This document shows, piece by piece, positions 38,997 through 48,300 of a stretch of 64,000 nt of DNA (positions are counted from its first letter, which is position 1; each line of letters starts with the position of its first letter). Both the position numbers and the translations under genes were made by a program. Below the pieces are notes generated by a model that was given only the letters and a program-made list of their open reading frames with translations, ran no database searches and was not told the DNA's origin. This stretch comes from Streptomyces sp. HB132 (GTDB lineage Bacteria; Actinomycetota; Actinomycetes; Streptomycetales; Streptomycetaceae). The stretch lies in assembly GCF_016909575.1 (NCBI RefSeq), contig NZ_JAFBGA010000004.1, forward strand, positions 496,001 to 560,000. Reading direction: 5' to 3'.

Positions 38997-40256
38997 GTGG
39001 TCGACGCACATCGGACGTTCGTCATCATCGGCGGAGGACTCGCCGGAGCGAAGGCGGCCGAGACCCTCCGGGCGGAGGGCTTCAGCGGCCGGGTGATCCT
39101 CATCGGCGACGAGCGCGACCATCCGTACGAGCGGCCTCCCCTGTCCAAGGGCTACCTGCTGGGCAAGGTCGAACGGGACTCGGTCCTCGTGCACGAGACC
39201 GCGTGGTACGCCGGCGCCGACATCGAGCTCCACCTCGGCCAGGTCGTCACCTCCATCGACCGTGCGGGCCGGTCCGTGCAGCTCGGCGACAACACGGTCG
39301 TCCACTACGACAAGCTGCTGCTCGCCACAGGCGCCGAACCGCGCCGCCTCGACATCCCGGGCACGGACCTGGTGGGCGTCCACCACCTGCGCCGTCTCGC
39401 CCACTCCGACCGGCTGCGCAACGTCCTCGCCGCCCTCGGCCGGGACAACGGCCACCTGGTGATCGCCGGAGCCGGCTGGATCGGCCTGGAGGTCGCCGCG
39501 GCGGCCCGCGGCTACGGCGCGGAGGTCACCGTCGTCGCCCCCTCGGCGACCCCGCTCCACCACGTCGTCGGCCCCGAGGTCGGCCAGATCTTCACCGAGC
39601 TGCACGCCGACCACGGCGTCCGCTTCCACTTCGGTGCCCGCCTCACCGAGATCACCGGACAGGACGGTCTGGTCCTCGCCGCCCGCACCGACGACGGCGA
39701 GGAGCACCCCGCCCACGACGTGCTGGCCGCGATCGGCGCGGCCCCGCGCACCTCGCTCGCGGAGGCCGCAGGGCTCGACATGGCGGACCGGACCCAGGGC
39801 GGCGGTGTCGTCGTCGACGCCTCCCTGCGCACCTCCGACCCGCACATCCACGCCGCCGGGGACATCGCTTCCGTCGACCATCCGCTCTTCGGCGGCCGGC
39901 TGCGCGTGGAGCACTGGGCGAACGCCCTGAACAGCGGACCCGCCGCGGCGAAGGCCATGCTCGGCCAGGACGTGACGTACGACCGCGTGCCGTACTTCTT
40001 CTCCGACCAGTACGACCTCGGCCTGGAGTACTCCGGCTGGGCGCCGCCCGGTTCGTACGACCAGGTCGTCATCAGGGGCGATGCCGGCAAGCGCGAGTTC
40101 ATCGCCTTCTGGCTGAACGACGGCCGGGTCCTCGCCGGGATGAACGTCAATGTGTGGGACGTCACCGAAGACATCCAGGCGCTGATCAAGGCCGCCCGGC
40201 CGGTGGACGCGGACGCCCTCGGAGACCCCTCGGTGCCGCTGGGATCCCTGCTCTGA
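38997..40256 (+). CDS. FAD/NAD(P) oxidoreductase (ferredoxin reductase type)
   Basis: A 419-residue reductase starting at GTG 38997 after GAGGAGG. It has the FAD motif FVIIGGGLAGAKAAETL at the N-terminus, an NAD(P) motif VIAGAGWIGLEVAAAA near residue 157, the second FAD motif HAAGDIASVDHP and a C-terminal reductase domain beginning near VPYFFSDQYD. This is the AIF/BphA4-type layout of ferredoxin and rubredoxin reductases. No ferredoxin or P450 gene is nearby, so the partner is unknown. Confidence 0.9.
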   Translation: MVDAHRTFVIIGGGLAGAKAAETLRAEGFSGRVILIGDERDHPYERPPLSKGYLLGKVERDSVLVHETAWYAGADIELHLGQVVTSIDRAGRSVQLGDNTVVHYDKLLLATGAEPRRLDIPGTDLVGVHHLRRLAHSDRLRNVLAALGRDNGHLVIAGAGWIGLEVAAAARGYGAEVTVVAPSATPLHHVVGPEVGQIFTELHADHGVRFHFGARLTEITGQDGLVLAARTDDGEEHPAHDVLAAIGAAPRTSLAEAAGLDMADRTQGGGVVVDASLRTSDPHIHAAGDIASVDHPLFGGRLRVEHWANALNSGPAAAKAMLGQDVTYDRVPYFFSDQYDLGLEYSGWAPPGSYDQVVIRGDAGKREFIAFWLNDGRVLAGMNVNVWDVTEDIQALIKAARPVDADALGDPSVPLGSLL

Positions 40257-40258
40257 CC

Positions 40259-40338
40259 GGTGGGGCCGGGCGTCCGGGACCCTCCGGTGCCCGGGGCGGT
40301 GCCCCGCGGCCGGCCGGTCCCGGACGCCCGGCCCCACC
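40259..40338 (+). terminator. Very long perfect hairpin between the reductase gene and dnaG
   Basis: Arms 40259-40281 and 40316-40338 are perfectly complementary over 23 bp; the 34-nt loop contains a further GC hairpin. It starts 3 nt after the reductase stop and ends 14 nt before the dnaG start, leaving just room for the dnaG -10 box. It likely terminates the reductase transcript and insulates dnaG. Confidence 0.75.
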
Positions 40339-40340
40339 CG

Positions 40341-40346
40341 TAGACT
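40341..40346 (+). promoter_or_regulatory. Probable -10 box, leaderless dnaG
   Basis: TAGACT ends 6 nt before GTG 40353. There is no room for a ribosome binding site after the hairpin, so dnaG mRNA is probably leaderless. Confidence 0.6.
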
Positions 40347-40352
40347 TCACGC

Positions 40353-42275
40353 GTGGCAGGCAGGATCAATGACGACGACGTGAAGGCGGTCCGGGACGCG
40401 GTCCCGATCGACGCCGTCGTGTCCGAGTACCTTCAGCTGCGCAACGCGGGCGGCGGAAACCTCAAGGGCCTCTGCCCCTTCCACGACGAGAAGTCCCCCT
40501 CCTTCCAGGTGAGCCCGGGCAAGGGCCTGTTCCACTGCTTCGGCTGCCAGGAGGGCGGCGACACGATCGCCTTCGTGATGAAGATCGATCACCTCACCTT
40601 CTCCGAGACGGTCGAGCGCCTGGCCGCCAAGGCGGGCATCACCCTGCGCTACGAGGAGGGTGGCTACAACCCCTCCCACCAGCGTGGCGAGCGCATCCGG
40701 CTGGTCGAGGCCCACAAGATCGCCGCCGATTTCTACCGTGAGCAGCTGAACGGTCCCGAGGCGGAGATCGGCCGGAAGTTCCTCGCCGAGCGCGGCTTCG
40801 ACCAGGACGCGGCGGCCCACTTCGGCGTCGGCTACAGCCCCGCCGGCTGGGACCACCTCACCCGCTTCCTGCGCGGCAAGGGCTTCAGCGACAAGGAGCT
40901 CATCAGCTCCGGAATCTCCCAGGACGGCCGCCGGGGCCCCATCGACCGCTTCCGCGGCAGGCTGATGTGGCCGATCAGCGACACCTCGGGCGAGATCGTC
41001 GGCTTCGGCGCCCGCAAGCTCCGCGACGACGACAACGGCCCGAAGTACCTCAACACCCCCGAGACCTCGATCTACAAGAAGTCCCAGGTGCTGTACGGCA
41101 TCGACCTGGCCAAGAAGGACATCGCCAAGGCGAGCCGGGCCGTCGTGGTCGAGGGCTACACCGACGTGATGGCCTGCCACCTCGCGGGGGTCACCACCGC
41201 CATCGCCACCTGCGGGACGGCGTTCGGAGGTGACCACATCAAGATCCTCCGACGGCTCCTGATGGACAACGGCAGCGCCCGGGTGATCTTCACCTTCGAC
41301 GGTGACGCGGCCGGCCAGAAGGCCGCTCTGCGCGCCTTCGAGGACGACCAGAAGTTCGCCGCCGAAACCTACATCGCGATCGCGCCGGACAACATGGACC
41401 CGTGCGACCTGCGCCTCGCCAAGGGCGACGAGGCCGTCCGCGACCTGGTCGAGCCCCGTACCCCGCTCTTCGAGTTCGCGCTCCGTCAGATCGTCGGCCG
41501 CTACGACCTGGAGACCCCGGCCGGCCGGGCCGCCGCCCTCGACGAGGCCGCGCCCGTCGTCGCCAAGATCAAGACGAGCAGTGTGCAGCGAGAGGTGGCC
41601 GTCCAGCTCGCCGGCTTCGTCGGCATCCTCGACCAGGAATTCGTCGTCCACCGGGTAAACCAGCTCGCCCAGTGGGCCCGCGGGCGCGGAGACGGCGGGC
41701 GCGGGGACAAGCGAGGATCCGCGCCGACCGCCTCCCGTGCCGGCGCGCAGCACCACCAGGTCCAGGCCTCCGCCGCCCCGTCCGGCCCCGCGCTCAACCT
41801 CCGCAGCCCCGCCCACCGCACGGAGCGGGAGCTGCTCAAGCTCGCTCTGCAGAAGCCCGCCCTGGTGTCCCCTGCCTTCGACGCCTACGGCGTCGACGAG
41901 TTCACCGCCCCGCCGTACGCGGCGGTGCGCCAGTGCATCGCGGAGGCGGGCGGCGCGGAGCTGGGCGTCGCCGAGACCCGTGAGTACCTGGTCCAGGTGC
42001 TCGACGCGACCCCCGACGACACGGTGCGCAAGCTCGTCACCGAGCTCGCGGTCGAGGTCTTCCACGGCAAGTCCATCGACGAGGGGTACGCGGGCGAGCA
42101 CCTGGTCAAGGTCCGCCTGCGCGCCGTCGACCGCAGGATCGACGACGTCCAGGGCAGCCTCGCCCGCCTCGGCAGCAACGTCGCCCCGGACCACCTGGCC
42201 GCCGCGCAGAACGAGGTCTGGGTCCTCCAGCAGTACGCCCAGTCGCTGCGGAGCCACGGCGCCGCCGCCCTCTGA
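40353..42275 (+). CDS. dnaG: DNA primase
   Basis: A 640-residue primase. The N-terminal CHC2 zinc finger has C41, H44, C62 and C65 (LCPFHDEKS, HCFGC). The TOPRIM catalytic domain has VVVEGYTDVMA (Glu near residue 268) and FTFDGDAAGQKA. A C-terminal helicase-interaction domain follows a variable Gly/Ala/Arg-rich linker near 445-480. Start GTG 40353 gives the conserved MAGRINDDDVKAVRD opening. The replication gene is followed after 201 nt by a principal-like sigma factor gene, the conserved dnaG-sigma neighbourhood. Confidence 0.96.
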   Translation: MAGRINDDDVKAVRDAVPIDAVVSEYLQLRNAGGGNLKGLCPFHDEKSPSFQVSPGKGLFHCFGCQEGGDTIAFVMKIDHLTFSETVERLAAKAGITLRYEEGGYNPSHQRGERIRLVEAHKIAADFYREQLNGPEAEIGRKFLAERGFDQDAAAHFGVGYSPAGWDHLTRFLRGKGFSDKELISSGISQDGRRGPIDRFRGRLMWPISDTSGEIVGFGARKLRDDDNGPKYLNTPETSIYKKSQVLYGIDLAKKDIAKASRAVVVEGYTDVMACHLAGVTTAIATCGTAFGGDHIKILRRLLMDNGSARVIFTFDGDAAGQKAALRAFEDDQKFAAETYIAIAPDNMDPCDLRLAKGDEAVRDLVEPRTPLFEFALRQIVGRYDLETPAGRAAALDEAAPVVAKIKTSSVQREVAVQLAGFVGILDQEFVVHRVNQLAQWARGRGDGGRGDKRGSAPTASRAGAQHHQVQASAAPSGPALNLRSPAHRTERELLKLALQKPALVSPAFDAYGVDEFTAPPYAAVRQCIAEAGGAELGVAETREYLVQVLDATPDDTVRKLVTELAVEVFHGKSIDEGYAGEHLVKVRLRAVDRRIDDVQGSLARLGSNVAPDHLAAAQNEVWVLQQYAQSLRSHGAAAL

Positions 42276-42476
42276 GCCTTCGAGCCGGACCGGCGGAGCG
42301 TCCCGTCACCCTCCGGGCGCCGCCGTAGGCAAAAAGTCACCGCACGCCCCTCGTGGCGGCGATGTGTCGTACGCCACACTGGGTGGCGGTGCCTGAGTCA
42401 TCGGAGCGCGGCCGGTCCGCCCGGCGCGGACCCCCCATCCCCGCGATCCGGCAGCGATCACCTGGAGGTCGCCCCC

Positions 42477-43553
42477 GTGCAGACCCGGACCGTGCCCACC
42501 CCGACCGAGCATGTCCCGGCGATTCCCGCGCAGAACCGGGTCACCCGTCACCCGGAGACAGCGGGCACGCCCGAACCGGTGCTGGAGGAACCGGTGGAGC
42601 CCCCCGCCTCCCCGGAGCCCCGGAGCCGTCCGGAAGCGGGCGGCCCGACCTCCGACCTCTTCCGCCAGTACTTACGGGAGATCGGGCGGATACCGCTGCT
42701 CAGCGCCGCCGAGGAGGTGGACCTCGCCCGCCGCGTCGAGGCGGGGCTCTTCGCCGAGGAGCGGCTCGCCGGCACCCCCGACCCCGACACCCGGCTCGCC
42801 GTGGACCTGGACCGGCTCGTGGTCATGGGGCGGATGGCGAAGCGCCGGCTCATCGAGGCCAACCTCCGCCTGGTGGTCTCCGTGGCCAAACGCTATGTGG
42901 GCCGCGGCCTGACCATGCTCGACCTGGTCCAGGAAGGGAATCTCGGACTGATCAGGGCGGTCGAGAAATTCGACTACGCACGGGGCTACAAGTTCTCCAC
43001 GTACGCGACCTGGTGGATCCGCCAGGCGATGTCCCGGGCACTGGCCGACCAGGCCAGGACCATAAGGGTCCCGGTCCACGTCGTCGAGCTGATCAACCGG
43101 GTCGTACGCGTCCAGCGCCGCATGCTCCAGGAGCGGGGCTACGAGCCCACCCCCGAAGAGGTCGCGGCCCAGCTCGACCTGACGCCCGAACGCGTCGGCG
43201 AGGTCCTGCGTCTCGCCCAGGAACCCGTGTCCCTGCACGCCCCCGTCGGCGAGGAGGACGACGTCGCCTTCGGCGACCTCATCGAGGACGGCGACGCCGC
43301 CTCGCCCGTGGAGTCCGCGGCCTTCCTCCTGCTGCGCGAACACCTGGAAGCGGTGCTCTCCACGCTCGGGGAGCGCGAGAGGAAGGTCGTACAGCTCCGC
43401 TACGGACTGGACGACGGGAGGCCCCGCACGCTCGAGGAGATCGGCAGGATCTTCGGCGTGACACGCGAACGCATCCGGCAGATCGAGTCCAGGACGCTCG
43501 ACAAGCTGCGGGACCACGCCTTCGCCGACCAGCTCCGGGGCTACCTGGACTGA
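42477..43553 (+). CDS. hrdA: Group 2 RNA polymerase sigma factor (HrdA-like)
   Basis: A 358-residue sigma-70 protein. Region 1.2 starts [21 protein letters not shown], regions 2.1-2.4 run over [23 protein letters not shown] and [15 protein letters not shown], and region 4.2 has [19 protein letters not shown]. The N-terminus is short and Pro/Glu-rich, without the long region 1.1 of the essential HrdB, so a non-essential HrdA/C/D type is indicated. Its position next to dnaG matches hrdA of streptomycetes. GTG 42477 follows a GGAGG. Confidence 0.88.
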   Translation: MQTRTVPTPTEHVPAIPAQNRVTRHPETAGTPEPVLEEPVEPPASPEPRSRPEAGGPTSDLFRQYLREIGRIPLLSAAEEVDLARRVEAGLFAEERLAGTPDPDTRLAVDLDRLVVMGRMAKRRLIEANLRLVVSVAKRYVGRGLTMLDLVQEGNLGLIRAVEKFDYARGYKFSTYATWWIRQAMSRALADQARTIRVPVHVVELINRVVRVQRRMLQERGYEPTPEEVAAQLDLTPERVGEVLRLAQEPVSLHAPVGEEDDVAFGDLIEDGDAASPVESAAFLLLREHLEAVLSTLGERERKVVQLRYGLDDGRPRTLEEIGRIFGVTRERIRQIESRTLDKLRDHAFADQLRGYLD

Positions 43554-43579
43554 GCGGAGCGGGCGCCTCGTCGCCGCGT

Positions 43580-43600
43580 GCCCACATGCCGTCCGTGGGC
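43580..43600. terminator. Weak hairpin between convergent hrdA-like gene and exporter operon
   Basis: GCCCAC (43580-43585) pairs with GTGGGC (43595-43600). The stem is short but is the only candidate in this 52-nt gap. Confidence 0.35.
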
Positions 43601-43605
43601 GGTCG

Positions 43606-44172
43606 CTAGCGCCTCGGGCCGACGACGGCGTATGCCACGGTGCCGGTCACGGCCAGGGTCACGGCGACCCATGTGGCAGCCGCCGTGCCAGGCGGCAGCA
43701 GCAGCCAGGCCAGGATCTCGTGCGCCACCTCCGGCAGGGTCGCAGGGAAGAGGGCGAGGGTCAGCCAGCCGACCGGCAGCGTCCACGCGTGCTGCGCGCC
43801 GCACAGCACCGCTCCGACGGCGGCGAGCCCCGCGAGGCCCGCGCTGTCCCGGACGACGAAGGCGGTGGTGCCCACGTCCGCTCCCATCGCCCGCACCGCC
43901 AGCAGCACCGAGGCCACGACGGCGCCGATGAGGAGCACGTGCACCGCGCGGCGGGGCCCCCAGCGCACCGCCGCCGTGCGATCGAGCGCGGAGTCCTGCC
44001 CGCCCAGGCCGATCGAGGCCGCCGTCACGGCCGCGGTGAGGGCGAGCACCGGCAGCCGCGGGTCGGTGCCCTCGCCCCGGGCCAGGAACCACATGGCCAG
44101 GGCGGCGGCCAGCACAGCCGCTGCCGAGGCGGGCACCTGCCGGGACCGTGCGTACAGCACCAGCCACCTCAT
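43606..44172 (-). CDS. Multispanning membrane protein of the exporter operon
   Basis: A 188-residue protein with five or six hydrophobic segments and few charged residues; no signal-type or catalytic motif is seen. It begins MRWLVLYARSRQVPASAAAVLAAALAM and starts within a TGATG overlap with the upstream membrane protein gene. It is the last gene of the sigma/anti-sigma/ABC operon, so it may be a second permease or accessory subunit. No known family was recognised. Confidence 0.7.
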   Translation of the reverse strand: MRWLVLYARSRQVPASAAAVLAAALAMWFLARGEGTDPRLPVLALTAAVTAASIGLGGQDSALDRTAAVRWGPRRAVHVLLIGAVVASVLLAVRAMGADVGTTAFVVRDSAGLAGLAAVGAVLCGAQHAWTLPVGWLTLALFPATLPEVAHEILAWLLLPPGTAAATWVAVTLAVTGTVAYAVVGPRR

Positions 44173-45554
44173 CAGAAGGCCTCACCCGTCAGCACTCCGC
44201 GCGCGTCCCGCACGTCGCAGGCGAGGGCGGCGGTGCGCGTGTCGCCGATCCACGCGCGCTGCTCCGCCGGTGGCAGTGCCGTCAGCCGGCCCCACGCCGC
44301 CTCCCCGGCCTCCCGGTGCTCCGGCCCGTCGAAGTGACCGGCCCAGTCGATCAGCCGGAAGTCACCGAGAGCCCAGCCCGCCCCGACGCTCTGGGAAATC
44401 TCGTCCAGCCCGATACCGTTTATCCAGCTGCTGCGCTCGGTACAGTGCGGTGCCAGCCCCTGGCCGACCAGGGCCCGGGTCAGCTGCTCGCCCTCCGCCC
44501 GTACGATCACCGGGTCGTCGAGGTCGATGAGCACCGCCTCGTCCGAAAGCTCCCGCTTCCCCATGGGCCCACGCAGCGCCGTCTCCTCCCGCACCACGTC
44601 CGGCGCATCCACGCCCAGTGCCTCCTGCAGCACGCGCAGCGCCTCCTTGCCGTGCGGTGCGAGCGCCGCCAGCCGGTCGCGGTGCATCTCCGTCACGCAC
44701 ACCGGGCCGTCGCACACCAGTTCGGCAGCGGCCTTGTCGATCACGTACGTGTCACGCGGCTCGACGGGCAGGATCAGCAGGGCGAGCGCCGCGCCCCCCA
44801 GGACGGGAGCGAGGGCGAGCAGCCGGGCGCGTGCCGAGGCGGCGGCCAGCAGGGCGAAGCCGGTGGCGAGCATGCCGGAGAACCACACGGTCTGTCCCAG
44901 GTGCACGGAGGGGGCGAGGGTGAGCAGCTCCTCACGGGGCAGCGCCACACCGGGCACCAGCTGCGCCAGCAGGTTGGGCGCGTTACCGGTCGGCAGCGCC
45001 TCATCCGCGAACTGCTGGAGCAGGACGGTCATCACGAGAGCACCCACCGCCATCAGCGGCGGGGTGAGCACGGACGGCAACGCGCGCGCCACACCCATGC
45101 CGAACAGTGTCCCCGCGACCAGAGCCAACGCCGCCACCAGCACGATCGGCAGCCAACCGAGGGGCATGTACGTGGTGTCACCCAGCAGTACCCAGGTTCC
45201 GCCCGTGGCGACGATGGCCAGGAAGGCCGATGTCAGCGTGACGGCCGAGGCCGCCGAAGGGACCGCCACGCGCTGCCAGGCGGGCCGGGGCACCGTCGCC
45301 ATCAACTCGGTCACCCGCGAGCGCGGATCACGCAGCCCCTGCAGGGCCCCGAGCCCCACCGCGACGGGCCACAGGTAGTACAGCAGGCCGCGGACGGTCA
45401 GGGCCATGGGCGTCCACTGAACCGTCCAGTCCGCGGTGCTCTCCCCGGGGCCGAGAACCAGGAGGAGGAAGAGCAGTCCGGTCGTCAGGACGGCGACGCC
45501 GGCCCACGGGGCGACGGAACGCCTCAGTTCGGTACGCAGTACGCGGACGTTCAC
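44172..45554 (-). CDS. ABC exporter permease-like protein with soluble C-terminal domain
   Basis: A 460-residue protein. The first 280 residues contain about seven transmembrane segments in the ABC-2-like order, starting with a cytoplasmic MNVRVLRTELRRSVAPW. The last 175 or so residues are soluble, with a Cys pair (VCDGPVC, near 289) and a helical, charged sequence; they probably lie on one side of the membrane as a sensor or processing domain. ATG 45554 overlaps the ATPase gene stop (ATGA). Role inferred from the adjacent ATPase. Confidence 0.75.
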   Translation of the reverse strand: MNVRVLRTELRRSVAPWAGVAVLTTGLLFLLLVLGPGESTADWTVQWTPMALTVRGLLYYLWPVAVGLGALQGLRDPRSRVTELMATVPRPAWQRVAVPSAASAVTLTSAFLAIVATGGTWVLLGDTTYMPLGWLPIVLVAALALVAGTLFGMGVARALPSVLTPPLMAVGALVMTVLLQQFADEALPTGNAPNLLAQLVPGVALPREELLTLAPSVHLGQTVWFSGMLATGFALLAAASARARLLALAPVLGGAALALLILPVEPRDTYVIDKAAAELVCDGPVCVTEMHRDRLAALAPHGKEALRVLQEALGVDAPDVVREETALRGPMGKRELSDEAVLIDLDDPVIVRAEGEQLTRALVGQGLAPHCTERSSWINGIGLDEISQSVGAGWALGDFRLIDWAGHFDGPEHREAGEAAWGRLTALPPAEQRAWIGDTRTAALACDVRDARGVLTGEAF

Positions 45555-46372
45555 CAGGCACCCCTCTTCTGCGCGGAGCCGGGCGCGGGCTCGGCGAGCA
45601 GCGCCGAGTAGCCGCGCTCCAGCGGGCTGTCCCCCGGATGGCCGGCGGTTCCCGCGGCGGCCATCCCGGCAGGGGTGCCCTGGAAGACCAGCCGGCCCTC
45701 GGCGAAGAGCACCACATCGGTGCAGGCCGCCGCGACGTCCTCCACCAGATGCGTGGAGACGACCACGCAGGTGTCCGTGGCCAGCTCCTGCAGCAGTTCA
45801 CGGAAGCGCATTCGCTGCGCCGGGTCCAGGCCGACCGTCGGCTCGTCCAGCAACAGGACCTCCGGGTCGTTGACGATGGCCTGGGCGATGCCGGCCCGTC
45901 GCACCATGCCGCCGGACAGGGCCTTCATCCGGTCGTCGGCGCGGTCCGCGAGACCGACCCGCTCCACGGCTCGCTGGACGGCCGCCGGGACGTCCGCCTT
46001 GGGGACTTCCTTCAGCCAGGCCATGTACTCGACGAACTCGCGCACCGTGAACCGCTTGTAGTAACCGAACTCCTGCGGCAGATAGCCGATCCGGCGGCGC
46101 ACCGAGCGGTGCTCGTCCGCGGAGGCCACGGACGTGCCGAACAGCTCCAAGGCGCCCTCGGCGGGCCGCAGCACGGTGGCCAGTGCCCGGATGAGCGTGG
46201 TCTTGCCCGCCCCGTTCGGGCCGAGGAGGCCGTGCACGCCCGTGCCGAGGGACAGGTCGAGCCCGTCGACGGCCATCCGGGTCCGTCCGACTCGGATCTT
46301 CAGTCCTGCGGCCCTGATCTCATGGGCGTAGGTCCTCGGCGCGACTTCCGCCGCGCTCACCGCGCGTGTCAT
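45551..46372 (-). CDS. ABC transporter ATP-binding protein
   Basis: A 273-residue ATPase of the DRA/ABC-2 exporter type. It has Walker A GPNGAGKTT, signature LSGGMVRRAGIAQ, Walker B LLLDEPTVGLDP and the switch His in VVSTHLVED. The signature carries MVRR instead of the common QQQR, as in several actinobacterial drug and lipid exporters. ATG 46372 is chosen; longer upstream frames run through the anti-sigma gene. It pairs with the downstream permease genes. Confidence 0.88.
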   Translation of the reverse strand: MTRAVSAAEVAPRTYAHEIRAAGLKIRVGRTRMAVDGLDLSLGTGVHGLLGPNGAGKTTLIRALATVLRPAEGALELFGTSVASADEHRSVRRRIGYLPQEFGYYKRFTVREFVEYMAWLKEVPKADVPAAVQRAVERVGLADRADDRMKALSGGMVRRAGIAQAIVNDPEVLLLDEPTVGLDPAQRMRFRELLQELATDTCVVVSTHLVEDVAAACTDVVLFAEGRLVFQGTPAGMAAAGTAGHPGDSPLERGYSALLAEPAPGSAQKRGAW

Positions 46373-46416
46373 GCGCTGTTCCTCTCGGGTGGTGGGGGTG
46401 GGGGTGGTCAGGGTGG

Positions 46417-47256
46417 TCACGGGGAAACCCGGGGGACCGTGGTGTACGAGCCCCGGCGGGCCATCACGACGCCCATGCCGAGCACGAGCAACAGGCCCCA
46501 CACGGGCAGGCTGTCGGGGTCCAGGAAGGCGGACTTGCTGCGGGTGATCAGAGACGGCGCCATGACACCGGCCGTCCACACGGCCATCAGGCCGAGAGCG
46601 GCGCGGGCCACCCCGAAGAGGCCGCCGAGCGCCAGGGCCGCGGAGGTCAGGGCCAGGCAGGGCAGCAGCCACTGAGCTGCCGACACCCCGGCCGGCCAGC
46701 CCGCGGCCAGCAGAACGGGGACGACCACGGCCAGCACGGACGCGGTGCGGCGCAGCACCAGGTGCAGTCCCGCCCGCGGTGCCGCCGCCGTCAGCTCGTA
46801 CGCCGGATCGAGCCCCCGCGACCAGGACGCAGCGACCCCGCCCAGCGGCAGGACCGGGGCGAGCAGCAGCACCAGCGACACCTCGCTGAAGCCGGGAGCG
46901 GCCAGGTCCAGCGCCAGCGCGATCAGGACGACGCCGACGGTCATGGCCAGCCACGGGGCCATCACCGGTGTGAGCCACGCCGTCAGCCACACCGGTCGGC
47001 GCCGCCGCGCCGGCATCGTGGGCGCGGTGTCCAGACTCGGCTCCAGGCCGCGCCAGACGGTGCCGATCAGCGAGGTGACGTCGGGCGCCCCCGTCTCCAC
47101 GGCGTCCGAGAGTCGGGTGCGGCATGTCGCGCAGGCCTCCAGGTGCGCCTCCAGCGCCCACACCTCGTCGGCGGCGATGTCCGCGTCGCCGCGCGCGTAA
47201 CGGCCGATGAGCCGCACGGACGCGTGTTCTCTGCTCTCTCCGCTCAACCCGCTCAT
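46417..47256 (-). CDS. Membrane anti-sigma factor with zf-HC2 domain
   Basis: A 279-residue protein. The N-terminal 60 residues hold the zinc-binding anti-sigma motif HLEACATC (H-x3-C-x2-C) with an upstream His in the GRYARG region. The rest carries about six hydrophobic segments. It starts in an ATGA overlap with the ECF sigma gene, the classical order for a cognate sigma/anti-sigma pair. A multispanning C-terminal part, rather than one segment, is unusual and may sense a membrane signal or the adjacent ABC exporter. Confidence 0.82.
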   Translation of the reverse strand: MSGLSGESREHASVRLIGRYARGDADIAADEVWALEAHLEACATCRTRLSDAVETGAPDVTSLIGTVWRGLEPSLDTAPTMPARRRRPVWLTAWLTPVMAPWLAMTVGVVLIALALDLAAPGFSEVSLVLLLAPVLPLGGVAASWSRGLDPAYELTAAAPRAGLHLVLRRTASVLAVVVPVLLAAGWPAGVSAAQWLLPCLALTSAALALGGLFGVARAALGLMAVWTAGVMAPSLITRSKSAFLDPDSLPVWGLLLVLGMGVVMARRGSYTTVPRVSP

Positions 47257-47813
47257 GCCAGCGCCTTCCGCATCGCGATCCGCGCCCGGCGGGCACGGGT
47301 CTTGACCGTGCCTTCGGGCAGCCCGAGCAGGGCGGCGGTCTCCCGGACGGACAGCCCGTCGAGCACCGTGGCCTGCAGTACCTCTCTGAGTTCCGGTGCC
47401 AGACGCCGAAGCGCGTCGCCGACGTCACCGTCGACGCCCGTCGCGAGCGCCTCCTCCTCGGCAGCGGGCGCCATAACCCGCGCGGCGGCGGCCGGCGGCG
47501 GCTCGGCGTGGTGGGCGCGGCGTCGGAAGGCGTCCACGAGGCGGCGCGCCGCGATCGTCCACAGCCATCCGACGGCCGTGCCGCCGACCGCGCTGCCGGC
47601 GAACGCGCCCGCCGCGCGCCACACCGCCAGATACGTCTCCTGCATCACCTCGGCGACGATCTGCTCGTCGGAGCAGCGGCGGCGTAGCCGTACCGCCATC
47701 CACGGCGACGTGCGCCGGTACAGCTCCTCGAACGCGGCGCGGTCGCCCTTGGCCACCAGGCGGACGAGGCGCTCCTCGTCCACCTTGTGCAGCGCTTTCC
47801 TGTCTGCTCTCAC
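47253..47813 (-). CDS. ECF-type RNA polymerase sigma factor
   Basis: A 186-residue sigma factor. Region 2 is FEELYRRTSPWMAVRLRRRC...VAEVMQETYLAVWRAAGAF and GWLWTIAARRLVDAFRR; region 4 is LREVLQATVLDGLSVRETAALLGLPEGTVKTRARRARI. Starts further upstream lack coding character; GTG 47813 is my choice, though its ribosome binding site is weak. It is first in an operon with its anti-sigma factor and an ABC exporter and likely drives its own promoter when released. A CRP-like palindrome lies 44 nt upstream. Confidence 0.87.
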   Translation of the reverse strand: MRADRKALHKVDEERLVRLVAKGDRAAFEELYRRTSPWMAVRLRRRCSDEQIVAEVMQETYLAVWRAAGAFAGSAVGGTAVGWLWTIAARRLVDAFRRRAHHAEPPPAAAARVMAPAAEEEALATGVDGDVGDALRRLAPELREVLQATVLDGLSVRETAALLGLPEGTVKTRARRARIAMRKALA

Positions 47814-48300
47814 ACCTGCTGGACGCCGGACCGGGCCTTCAGGTTTTCTCTCAGCCGTGATCTGCGTCACGTGAGGCAGCGGCGGTACCTGGCCGCACCG
47901 TGGCAGGACCCCCGCGGGCGCCGGTCGGGTGGGTGGCCCGTGCACCCCGGAACGGTGGCGGCCGACGAGCCCTGTCGCAGGACGGCACCAAGCGGGGATG
48001 AGCGGGGTTGCGGCCCCGTGTCCTCGGCGGCGGCCTCCCGGAACGCCGGCTTCGGACGGGGCGGGCCGCGCTCTCACGCGCTGGGCTCAGGCGCGGACCC
48101 GCCCGGACGTCACCGGCCGCCTCGCCCGCCGCGCACCGTCACCACCGGGCGCAGGGCAGACGCGTGGAGAAGTGCCCCGGTCGGGGCGGGGCCGGACTCA
48201 CCGAGGGCCCGGCCTCCTGGGAGCACGCGGACGTGGCGAGCCGTCCGCCGGGGCCGCGGCCACACCCCGCCCTTCCGTGTTCCGGAGCCGGACGAGACCG
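47814..48300. other. Intergenic region upstream of the ECF sigma gene
   Basis: This 487-nt gap between the ECF operon and the heterodimeric ABC exporter has open frames on both strands, but none with a recognised family or good start. Apart from the CRP-like site nothing is supported. Confidence 0.4.
47857..47870. promoter_or_regulatory. CRP-like site upstream of the ECF operon
   Basis: GTGATCTGCGTCAC has arms GTGA and TCAC and fits GTG-n6-GTCAC, as does the site at 30645. Confidence 0.45.

Noticed and set aside
47929..48300. Plus-strand open frame upstream of the ABC exporter end
   Set aside because: It is the start of a long antisense frame to the exporter; Arg/Pro/Gly-rich with no motif.
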